A DNA stretch of 15,380 nucleotides from Ignavibacteria bacterium (GTDB taxonomy: Bacteria; Bacteroidota; Ignavibacteria; Kapaibacteriales; UBA4661), in NCBI GenBank assembly GCA_013298375.1, contig JAAFHM010000052.1, positions 1-15,380 on the forward strand, given 5' to 3'. Positions 5,864-13,168 of the stretch are shown here, one piece after another. Position numbers and translations under genes: made by a program. The notes below the pieces were generated by a model. That model saw only the letters and a program-made list of their open reading frames with translations. It had not been told where the DNA came from and did no database searches. Within the stretch, counting starts at the first letter, position 1, and each line of letters opens with the position of its first letter.

Positions 5864-8113
5864 ATGTTAAAGGTTATACGCTTCTGCCTTTTTGCCTTTG
5901 TCTGCGGATGTATTGCAAGCACCAATCTTCTTGCACAGCAGACCAGTTCTACTCCAGCGACCTCTACGGAGAAATTAGAGGAATTATCGCTTGAGGATTT
6001 GCTCAATGTGGAAATTAGCGTTGCATCCAACGTTATTTCCGATAAAGATAAGCAACCTGTGTCTGTAACGACGATTACCCGTCGCCAGTTGGAGTTGTCG
6101 GGCGCTCGCACATTGGCTGATGCCTTGATGCTTTTTGTTCCCGGATTCTTTGTGACCGAAGACCAAGACGACGTGATTATGGCGTTTCGCGGTCTTGCAC
6201 CGGACAATAATTCCAAAGTTATGCTGCTCATCAATGGGCAAAACATGAATACGGAATTTTTCTGGGGACCTCCCTACGCGATTTTGACAAGCTCGAATTA
6301 TTCCTACATTGAGCGCGTTGAGGTTATTCGCGGTCCCGGGTCGGTTACACTTGGTCAAGGTGCGCTTTTGGGGGTTATCAATATTGTCACCCGCAAAGGC
6401 TCGGATATGAAAAATGACGGCGCGGGCATCGAAGCCTCCATCTCTGCCGGTGCTGATAATTTCTTGCTTGCGAATGTTTCCACGCAAGTGAAAGTCGGCG
6501 ATATTAAAGCTGCATTTTCTGTTTCGCGCAATGCCTACGGCGGTCAGGAATATCGGAATGAAGGCAATGCCCGCCGTCCGAATGAAGGTGTTGCTGGCGG
6601 TACGGTCTATGGCATGGGACACCGTTTGAAGCGCAATGATAATATCGTTCTGCAAGGAACCGTTGAATACAAAGGGCTTGAAATCAACGCTCTCTACGCG
6701 GATTCTCAGCAAGATTTGTACAATTTCTACCGCGACCGCGAAGTTTTCGGACAAGCACTCACATCGCTTGCGGCATCATACCGTTTTGAACTCAGCAAAG
6801 ATGTGAAATTAAAAACAAGCGCATCGTTTATCCAAGATGACATTCGTTTGGCTTCGCTAACAGGAACAACCATGGGCGGAACTCGCGAAGACCGCTACGG
6901 CGCTGCTGCGGTCTTGACGGTGGACAATCTTTGGAAAGGCAATAAACTCGCCGTTGGCGTGGAATATCGCCTTTTCGAGATGGGCAAACAGAATCGTGCC
7001 GGAAATAATTTTATTGCCAATGCCATCGGCTTCAATCCTCGCACGATTAACCAGACCCAAACAATGGGCTATCGTCAAAATATCAGCGTGATTTCCGCGT
7101 TTGTTGAAGACTTTTTCAGCGTCAATGAGCAGTTGGATATTTTTGCGGCTGCACGTTTTGACAGCCATACAGGTTGGGGAACGAATATCGCGCCCCGCGT
7201 TGGAGCGCTGTTTGCAGCATCCAAAGACCTTCGTTTCCGTGCAAGCTATCAAATGGGCTTTCGGGGCGGTGTAGGCTTGGTCTATGGCGGCGGATATCGC
7301 AATGATGGGTATTTGAGTTCGACAAATTTTGCTAATATCGAAGCTGCACGCATTCCAGGCGAGCGTAATCGCGCAATAGTACGTCCCGAAATTATGAACA
7401 GCATCGAACTTGCTGCGAACGTCAATATCATGCAAAATTTGAAACTGGATGTCGTTGGTTTTTACAATTCCGTCAACGGTGTTTTGGACGTGGGCGTAAT
7501 TTATCGCGACCGTGTAAACCCGATGAATCCTCAGTCCGGGCAATTTAATATGGTTCCCATCGGCACGGATGTTCCCGGTGATTGGAATGGCTATTGGTTC
7601 TTCAAAAATGCTCTCGGCAGTATCAATCAATGGGGCGCGGAGGCAACGCTGTCGTACTCAAGCGATATATTCAATGTGAATTTGAGCCATTCGCTTGTGC
7701 AGATTGCATCGGTTTCGACGGAGCAGGACGACGATGCCCGCAAAGGCAACAGTATGTATCTCGCCGAGGATAAAGACACGAAGCGTATCCGCCACAAGGT
7801 GTATCCCGAAAATGTTACACGGCTTAATGTTCTGGCAACCCCGTTCAAAGGCTTTGATATTGCGCTTAATGGCGTATTGTATTCCAGTTGGCTTGCGCCT
7901 GACGGCTCAGTCGGAAGCGGCGCATTGCTCTTGAATGCAGGCGTAAGCTATGATGTTCTGCCGAATATTGAGCTTTCTGTGAATGTTGCTAATATTGCGA
8001 ATCAAACCCCGCTTTCTCCGATGAACGCTAATGCCGGTGGTGCAGGCTTACAACCGGGCGCTCCGGCTATTGAACGAACAACATTCTGGGCGCGTTTGCG
8101 AGTACACTTCTAA
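5864..8113 (+). CDS. TonB-dependent outer-membrane receptor (plug first, no regulatory-like domain)
   Basis: The protein has 749 residues and is complete. Residues 1-24 are a signal peptide ending LLA before GlnGln. The motif LSLEDLLNVEISVASN (41-56) is a pre-plug segment typical of iron-complex/vitamin-type receptors, and is unlike the carboxypeptidase-regulatory-like domain of the other two receptors here. The plug follows (~60-180) with VSVTTITRRQLELSGARTL, LMLFVPGFF, MAFRG, VMLLINGQ and IERVEVIRGPGSVTLG, ending GVINIVTRKG. The remainder is a 22-strand-type barrel ending in TTFWARLRVHF, with the usual terminal Phe. It should import a chelate or other ligand at the outer membrane with TonB energy; the substrate cannot be told. 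ATG 5864 is chosen by its GGAGG. It is a single-gene unit, divergent from xseA, and closed by the hairpin at 8140-8186. Confidence 0.94.
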   Translation: MLKVIRFCLFAFVCGCIASTNLLAQQTSSTPATSTEKLEELSLEDLLNVEISVASNVISDKDKQPVSVTTITRRQLELSGARTLADALMLFVPGFFVTEDQDDVIMAFRGLAPDNNSKVMLLINGQNMNTEFFWGPPYAILTSSNYSYIERVEVIRGPGSVTLGQGALLGVINIVTRKGSDMKNDGAGIEASISAGADNFLLANVSTQVKVGDIKAAFSVSRNAYGGQEYRNEGNARRPNEGVAGGTVYGMGHRLKRNDNIVLQGTVEYKGLEINALYADSQQDLYNFYRDREVFGQALTSLAASYRFELSKDVKLKTSASFIQDDIRLASLTGTTMGGTREDRYGAAAVLTVDNLWKGNKLAVGVEYRLFEMGKQNRAGNNFIANAIGFNPRTINQTQTMGYRQNISVISAFVEDFFSVNEQLDIFAAARFDSHTGWGTNIAPRVGALFAASKDLRFRASYQMGFRGGVGLVYGGGYRNDGYLSSTNFANIEAARIPGERNRAIVRPEIMNSIELAANVNIMQNLKLDVVGFYNSVNGVLDVGVIYRDRVNPMNPQSGQFNMVPIGTDVPGDWNGYWFFKNALGSINQWGAEATLSYSSDIFNVNLSHSLVQIASVSTEQDDDARKGNSMYLAEDKDTKRIRHKVYPENVTRLNVLATPFKGFDIALNGVLYSSWLAPDGSVGSGALLLNAGVSYDVLPNIELSVNVANIANQTPLSPMNANAGGAGLQPGAPAIERTTFWARLRVHF

Positions 8114-8139
8114 AGCCAGACTTTCTCGCCTAATACAAC

Positions 8140-8186
8140 AAAAAGTGAGCGTTTATGAGGCATTGCCTCGCAAACGCTCACTTTTT
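8140..8186. terminator. Strong bidirectional rho-independent terminator
   Basis: A 15-bp stem (8140-8154 with 8172-8186) contains GTGAGCG / CGCTCAC flanked by A- and T-tracts. It is extended inside by GAGG (8157-8160) pairing with CCTC (8166-8169) around a 5-nt loop. More T residues follow at 8187 and 8189-8195. It lies 27 bp past the stop of the receptor and about 50 bp past the stop of the convergent DUF58 gene, so it can end both transcripts. Confidence 0.92.
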
Positions 8187-8238
8187 TGTTTTTTTGAAAT
8201 GTTGGACGGACATGGGGAGCGCTCTAACTCAACGCGTT

Positions 8239-9111
8239 CTATCTCCGCTCCCGTGCTTTGAAAAAGGTGCGAAGTGGTGTGATGTAGGATTCTGCCGTGC
8301 CGAGCCGCACCACATCTACGCCGCTTTTGGCAAAAGCGTTTGCCAGCGTCATTTCGTGATTCGTCCACCACGTGCGGTATCCGGCGCGGGCTTCGGGATT
8401 AGAAGTGTCCACCCACGCCAAAGCGCCTGTTTCAGCGTCTTGCACACGCATCATCCCCACATCCGGCAATGTTGCTTCGCGCTCATCGAAAATACGAATT
8501 GCGACAAGATCGTGTTTTTTGGCGGCAATGCGCAAGGCAGTCTCAAAACCGCTATCTAAAAAGTCGGAAATCAGGAAGGCAATGCTGCGCTTTTTGATAG
8601 CGCTCGTGAGGTATTGCAAGGCTTCAGCAATGTTGGTGCGATTGTGCTGTGGCGTAAAATCAATCAATTCCCGAATAATGCGGAGAATATGCGACTTCCC
8701 TTTTTTGGGCGGAACAAATTTCTCAATGCGGTCACTAAAAAAAATAAGACCAATTTTGTCATTATTTTGAATCGCCGAGAACGACAAAACGGCGCACAAC
8801 TCGGTAACGAGATCTTTTTTGAATTGCTTATTTGTACCAAAATCCTTCGAGGCACTTACATCCACAACAAGCATAACGGTCAGTTCACGCTCTTCTTCAA
8901 ACACCTTCACAAACGGCTCATTGAAGCGGGCGGTAACATTCCAGTCAATCGTGCGAACATCGTCTCCGGCTTGGTACTGGCGCACTTCGCTAAACGCCAT
9001 ACCACGCCCTTTGAAAGCGCTATGGTACTCACCAGAAAAAATCTGGTTCGATAAGCCTCGTGTTTTTATCTCAATGCGGCGGACTTTTTTTAGGAGTTCG
9101 GATGCTTCCAT
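8239..9111 (-). CDS. DUF58 domain protein (vWA-like fold)
   Basis: The protein has 290 residues, the usual length of the short DUF58 proteins. The family signature is clear: FKGRGMAFSEVRQYQAGDD (33-51), then RTIDWNVTARFNEPFVKVFEEERE (53-76). A von Willebrand A-like domain follows, with a full MIDAS metal site: DVSAS (Asp84, Ser86, Ser88), Thr159 in NRTN, and Asp183 in ISDF. No signal peptide or membrane segment is seen, so it is probably cytoplasmic or bound to the inner face of the membrane. Members of this family usually sit beside a MoxR-type AAA+ ATPase and Bat/vWA proteins and are thought to act in chaperone-like assembly or stress response. No MoxR gene is in the window. The start lies 34 bp behind the FKBP gene, so it is the last gene of a probable three-gene operon ending at the 8140-8186 hairpin. 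Confidence 0.92.
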   Translation of the reverse strand: MEASELLKKVRRIEIKTRGLSNQIFSGEYHSAFKGRGMAFSEVRQYQAGDDVRTIDWNVTARFNEPFVKVFEEERELTVMLVVDVSASKDFGTNKQFKKDLVTELCAVLSFSAIQNNDKIGLIFFSDRIEKFVPPKKGKSHILRIIRELIDFTPQHNRTNIAEALQYLTSAIKKRSIAFLISDFLDSGFETALRIAAKKHDLVAIRIFDEREATLPDVGMMRVQDAETGALAWVDTSNPEARAGYRTWWTNHEMTLANAFAKSGVDVVRLGTAESYITPLRTFFKARERR

Positions 9112-9145
9112 GAGGAAAGATGAAGTGTAGTTGTATTGTTACCCG

Positions 9146-9925
9146 TTAAAATACGCTGACAAGCTCGATTTCAAATATCAACGTCGAATTTGCTGGGATA
9201 GAACCTCGTGCTTGGCTTCCGTACGCAAGTAACGACGGTATTCTCAAACGGCGCTTTCCGCCGACTTTCATTCCCGCAACTCCAATATCCCAGCCACGAA
9301 TCACGCTGCCAGCACCAATGCGGAAAGAAAAGGGATCTGCTCCTGCGACCGTCGCATCAAAGATAATATTATTCGTCAAACGCCCAACATACCGAACATT
9401 GGCGGTATTGCCGAACTTTGCTTCTGTTCCTGTTCCCACCGTTATATCCTCAATCACCAAAAGTTCGGTATTCGTTAATCGCACATCATAAATAACCGTT
9501 GAGTTTGGCGGAATATTGCGCTCTTGACGGTTCCCATAGGCGAGGCGCGGCGGTACAGTAATTGTGCGCTCTCCGCCAACACGCATTCCGCGTAAGCCTT
9601 TATCTAAGCCGGGGATAATCGAAAGATTATCCACCAAAACTTTGGTGGCAACGCTGGATTGGGTAACAGTGCCACTAAGAAGTCGTTCACTCAGAACAAT
9701 ATCAACTTGCGTGACAACAGTAGTGTCCACCGAAATCGTTGCCCCCGTACCAAGCACTCTATCGGTAATAATCAATTCCCCACTTGTATCAAGCGGCGGG
9801 TCGGTCGGGAGGCAGGCGGTAAAAGCAGAAGCGCAATAGAGCGCCGCGAAAAATAGTGCAAGACGATATGCGTATTGGCGAGCAGTGCAAATAATACCGT
9901 ATTGAATGGGCGCAAAGGAAATCAT
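9146..9925 (-). CDS. Tandem FKBP-type peptidyl-prolyl cis-trans isomerase, lipoprotein
   Basis: The protein has 259 residues. The N-terminus has a hydrophobic segment (22-37) ending FTAC, so Cys38 is a probable lipidation site; it should be anchored in the membrane facing the periplasm. Two FKBP domains follow. The second (~155-259) keeps the known pocket residues of FKBP12: Tyr179, Phe189-Asp190, Phe201, Val208-Ile209, Trp212 and Tyr235 in LLAYG. The first (~52-152) keeps the later half (IIPGLDKGLRGMRVGGERTITVP, LAYG) but lacks the Phe-Asp pair and has Leu108 in place of the Trp. It is therefore probably weak or non-catalytic and may bind substrate. The expected role is folding of exported proteins. 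It lies 56 bp behind the histidine kinase gene and 34 bp before the DUF58 gene. The ATG at 9925 has no visible ribosome-binding site. Confidence 0.93.
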   Translation of the reverse strand: MISFAPIQYGIICTARQYAYRLALFFAALYCASAFTACLPTDPPLDTSGELIITDRVLGTGATISVDTTVVTQVDIVLSERLLSGTVTQSSVATKVLVDNLSIIPGLDKGLRGMRVGGERTITVPPRLAYGNRQERNIPPNSTVIYDVRLTNTELLVIEDITVGTGTEAKFGNTANVRYVGRLTNNIIFDATVAGADPFSFRIGAGSVIRGWDIGVAGMKVGGKRRLRIPSLLAYGSQARGSIPANSTLIFEIELVSVF

Positions 9926-9981
9926 GGTACGAGCAAAAAAATGAATAAAGTGCCTATTAGTGCGGTCTTAGCGCTTTCCTC

Positions 9982-11877
9982 TTACTCATCATCAGTCATT
10001 TCTGCTGCGGGGAGTTCGATGAAAAATGATGCGCCATGGCCATAGTCGCTTTCGCACCAAACCGTGCCGCCCATTGCCTCCGCCATTTTTTTGACGATAG
10101 ACAAGCCTAAGCCTGTGGAATGTTCGCCGCCGGTTGGTTGTGCAGAAAGACGTGCAAATTTACCAAAAAGTTTTGCTTTATCCTCTTCTGTTAATCCGGG
10201 TCCTTCGTCTTTGACTTCGCAACGCACTCGCTTTGTGCCATTCATTGAGCATCGTACCCAAACATTTTTGTTGTGCGGCGAGTATTTAACGGCGTTGGAA
10301 ATAAGATTGTCCAAAACTTGGATCGTCGCATTTTGGTCGGCAAAAGTGTGAAGCAAGCCCTCTTCCGCCTCAAAATTCAAGACAATATCTTTCGCCTGAG
10401 CGCGTTGCAGATAATTATCGCAGAGCGCTTTGACAATCATCGTGAAGTCAAAATCGCAAAGATATACCTTGATTGCGCCGCGCTCAATGGCGTTAATATC
10501 CAAGAGATTCGTAATCAATTCAAACATCCGTCCGGCGGAACTGAGAATATCATTCGACAATTCCTTAATCTCGTCGTGGCTGATAGCTGTGTGTTCGTCG
10601 TGCAGCACTTTTGCCAACATCCGAATACCAGAGAGTGGATTTTTCAAGTCATGCGCTACGATACCGAGAAACTCATTTTTTTCATTGTCAAGCTCGACCA
10701 AGTGTTTGTTCAATTGCGTAATTTCAGCACGAGTGCTTTCGGTTTCGGCAAAAGCAGTCGCCAGATAGGAGTAGGCATAAATATTATCAATCGCCGTAGC
10801 AGCATACGTCGCAATGGTGCGCATCATGTCAATCTGATATTTGGAGTACGCATTGATATTGACGCTTTGTACCGTCAAAACGCCAACAGCGCGATTTTTC
10901 ACGACCAAGGGAAAATAGACTAACGATTGCGCGTGTGCCTCTTCCGCACGAAGGCGCGGCACATATTGGCTATAATCCTTCGGAACATTATTCATCACAA
11001 TTTCCAGACGCTCATTCATACTTTTCACGGCAAGACTAGTCTCGTCCTCCAAAGAAATCGGAACATGGTAGCTTTGATGACCATTAACCATGAAAAGAAG
11101 ATACTCAATCGTATTATCCGCATCCCGCGCTACACCTAGCCCGAAGGTCGAAACATCTAAAAGTTCGCAGACGCTCTGGTACATCGCACTCAAGATGGTC
11201 TCGTAATCCAGCGTCGAAGTGATTTTCTGCCCCATCGCACTGAGTGTAGAGATGTCTTGATTAATTTTCTGCATTTTATCGTTGAGGTCGCGCAGGGAGT
11301 GATTCATTACCTCCATTTCTGCCGCCGCATTCGCCAGACGCGAGTACGAATTGAGGTTGTCAATCGCCACTGCTGCGTATGAGGCGATCGTCCGCAGTAT
11401 GCCGATATGAATTTCTTCGTAAGCATTGGGCTGGAAGGATTGCACGGTTATCAAACCGATAGGTTCATTTTTGGCGATAAGTGGGAAGTACATTTGCGAG
11501 GGGGCTTTGCACTCTTCGGGGCGCAATGTTTCGACATAATTGCGGTATTCTTCAGCGTAGTTCTGCACAATAACTTCTTTGCTATTATCAATAGCCCACA
11601 CCGCAAAGCTGGTTTTTTCTTCCATCACTGCCGAGGGCATATACTCGAACTTTCCTGCTTCGATGTAGTATTGATACTCGATTTCGCCCCATTCGCGGTA
11701 AATAGCTATGCCGAAAATATCCGCCGGCATCAGCTCTTCGATGTTTTTGTGGACGGTGTTCAGAATCGTCTCCAAATCAAGGCTGGAGGTGATACTTTGA
11801 CCAATTGCACCAAGTTTAACAATATCAATGCTCGGACGTTGCGCGTCAAGCGGAGAGGAAGAAACGGGAGCGCTCAT
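9982..11877 (-). CDS. Sensor histidine kinase with two tandem GAF domains
   Basis: The protein has 631 residues from ATG 11877; a TTG 14 codons upstream is in frame but less likely. Two GAF domains (~22-173 and ~213-364) are clear internal repeats: GAIGQSITSSLDLETIL matches SAMGQKITSTLDYETIL, and YFPLIAKNEPIGLITVQS matches YFPLVVKNRAVGVLTVQS. A helical linker (~370-400) leads to the dimerisation/phosphoacceptor helix with His409 in FLGIVAHDLKNPLSG. The ATPase domain shows the N box (NLISNAVKYSP, Asn528), the G1 box DEGPGL (557-562), an F box region LFGKFARL and the G2 box GLGLSIV (589-595). All catalytic residues are present, so it should be active. No signal peptide or membrane helix is seen, so it is a cytoplasmic sensor of an unknown small ligand or redox signal. 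No response regulator lies beside it. It is the first gene of the probable operon with the FKBP and DUF58 genes. Confidence 0.95.
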   Translation of the reverse strand: MSAPVSSSPLDAQRPSIDIVKLGAIGQSITSSLDLETILNTVHKNIEELMPADIFGIAIYREWGEIEYQYYIEAGKFEYMPSAVMEEKTSFAVWAIDNSKEVIVQNYAEEYRNYVETLRPEECKAPSQMYFPLIAKNEPIGLITVQSFQPNAYEEIHIGILRTIASYAAVAIDNLNSYSRLANAAAEMEVMNHSLRDLNDKMQKINQDISTLSAMGQKITSTLDYETILSAMYQSVCELLDVSTFGLGVARDADNTIEYLLFMVNGHQSYHVPISLEDETSLAVKSMNERLEIVMNNVPKDYSQYVPRLRAEEAHAQSLVYFPLVVKNRAVGVLTVQSVNINAYSKYQIDMMRTIATYAATAIDNIYAYSYLATAFAETESTRAEITQLNKHLVELDNEKNEFLGIVAHDLKNPLSGIRMLAKVLHDEHTAISHDEIKELSNDILSSAGRMFELITNLLDINAIERGAIKVYLCDFDFTMIVKALCDNYLQRAQAKDIVLNFEAEEGLLHTFADQNATIQVLDNLISNAVKYSPHNKNVWVRCSMNGTKRVRCEVKDEGPGLTEEDKAKLFGKFARLSAQPTGGEHSTGLGLSIVKKMAEAMGGTVWCESDYGHGASFFIELPAAEMTDDE

Positions 11878-12036
11878 AAAACGGTGAACCAACGGTGAAA
11901 CATGAAGGAATGAACACAATTACGCTGCATACGAAATAGCCATGAATAACGGCTGGGAAATATACAGAGAAATCAGAGTAAATCCTACACTTTCCATGCC
12001 AAACTTTTGAGAAAATATCTTTGGGCAACGATTGGG

Positions 12037-12054
12037 TATCGGTCGCTATCGGTC
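12037..12054. repeat. Short direct repeat upstream of the histidine kinase gene
   Basis: TATCGGTC occurs at 12037-12044 and again at 12047-12054, one helical turn apart. It lies about 160 bp upstream of the kinase ATG and beside the terminator at 12063-12100. Same-face 10-bp spacing would suit a regulator, but the length is small. The rest of 11878-12062 shows no clear promoter. Confidence 0.3.
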
Positions 12055-12062
12055 ATCAATGC

Positions 12063-12100
12063 AAAAACGGCTCTGGAAGGTCGTTTCCAAAGCCGTTTTT
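12063..12100. terminator. Rho-independent terminator behind the receptor-DUF4249 operon
   Basis: AAAAACGGCT (12063-12072) pairs with AGCCGTTTTT (12091-12100). After one mismatch, TGGAA (12074-12078) pairs with TTCCA (12085-12089) around a 6-nt loop. On the minus strand it follows the DUF4249 stop by about 20 bp and ends in a T-tract. It separates that operon from the kinase operon. The plus strand also has a T-run. Confidence 0.9.
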
Positions 12101-12119
12101 TGGAGAAAATGCCAAAAAA

Positions 12120-13115
12120 TTACGGGCGCACCGTCAACTGCAACGCTCGCGATTGCCCAATAAATAAGCCTATGCCTTCACCCGTCACGTTCCAAAGCGG
12201 ATTTTGCCCACTATTCCCAAAAGGGCTACCGTTAGGACTGTTGCGAGCTTGGGTTGTGATAAAATTTAGTAAAGCGTCGTCATGCGCAATCACCCGAATT
12301 ACACTGACGGTTGTTGCCGTCGAAAGCGCGAAAATAATGGGCTTGAACACCGAATCGCCGCGCAAGAAAAATCGTGTTTGCGATTGAATATTCATCGGCA
12401 TATTCGCAGCGCTTCCGCCAATCAGGGTATTGGTATTCACCGAAATCTGACTTGTTGTTGAAAGGCGGCTCACGGTATCTCGCGCAACAAACGATTCAAT
12501 GCGGTACGCCTCGCCCTGACGCGCTAACACTGGCACAATCACGGTTGCCAACATCGAAGGTGCAATGCCGGAGGCAGGAAATGAGCGCTCTCGCGGCACA
12601 ACATACCGAAATGGCTCCGGTCGCCAGACAACACGCGCATCGGCGGAAAGTGTCGGTTCGGCAGGAATTCTCGTTGTTGCGGTGGCTTGTTTGCCATTCC
12701 AAGAAACCTGTAAGGTATAGCTCTTGCCAACCTGCGCCGTAAGTCCGGGAGCCTCGTACAGACTGGGCTGGTTAGCAAGATTGAAATTAAGGCTATCTAT
12801 CGTTGTTGTCGGCACAACGCGTGCTTGCAATCGAAGCGGATACGATGTGCCGTCCACGGTGATTGATGCTTGTGCATTCTCAACACGGCTTCGTTCCACG
12901 TTGAACGTGTCCAAAGGCGGCAAGGTGTGCGTGATTTGGATGTTTTTTATTGGCTCACCCCCAATGAGCGACGCATAAATAACGATTTGTTCACGGTGCG
13001 TCAGTTCTACACCCGTTACCGTCGTGGGGCGGCAACTTTGCAGCATCCATGCGCCTACAAAGAACGTGACGATGCCGACAAGAGCAATAGAAATACTTCT
13101 GAGAAACGATTTCAT
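12120..13115 (-). CDS. DUF4249-family lipoprotein, partner of the preceding TonB receptor
   Basis: The protein has 331 residues. The N-terminus is a lipoprotein signal (hydrophobic residues 7-25) with lipobox LQSC, lipidated Cys at 28. The mature part starts with a beta-rich domain, IVIYASLIGGEP (44-55), then ITVDGTSYPL, YEAPGLTAQVGKSYTLQVSW and TATTRIPAEPTL. It ends with NPLWNVTGEGIGLFIG (about 305-320), the closing signature of DUF4249 proteins. In Bacteroidota these lipoproteins are regularly encoded right after a TonB receptor with a carboxypeptidase-regulatory-like domain, as here (53-bp gap), and probably sit at the outer membrane with it. The molecular role is unknown; a SusD-like ligand-handling role is an inference from context only. 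Transcription should come from the promoter of the receptor gene, outside this window. Confidence 0.85.
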   Translation of the reverse strand: MKSFLRSISIALVGIVTFFVGAWMLQSCRPTTVTGVELTHREQIVIYASLIGGEPIKNIQITHTLPPLDTFNVERSRVENAQASITVDGTSYPLRLQARVVPTTTIDSLNFNLANQPSLYEAPGLTAQVGKSYTLQVSWNGKQATATTRIPAEPTLSADARVVWRPEPFRYVVPRERSFPASGIAPSMLATVIVPVLARQGEAYRIESFVARDTVSRLSTTSQISVNTNTLIGGSAANMPMNIQSQTRFFLRGDSVFKPIIFALSTATTVSVIRVIAHDDALLNFITTQARNSPNGSPFGNSGQNPLWNVTGEGIGLFIGQSRALQLTVRP

Positions 13116-13168
13116 ACAATCAATATCAAAAAGGGTTCAAAAATGTATCGTGGTGGTAATGCAAAAAA

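Noticed and set aside
5984..7630. Two ~256-residue open frames antisense to the second TonB receptor
   Set aside because: They are antisense shadows of a receptor with complete family motifs; no independent motif, signal or start context is seen.
8215..8252. Inverted repeat GGGAGCG / CGCTCCC with an AACGCGTT palindrome between the arms, around the stop codon of the DUF58 gene
   Set aside because: The loop is long, there is no T-run, a far better terminator lies next to it, and part of it is coding sequence; chance is likely.
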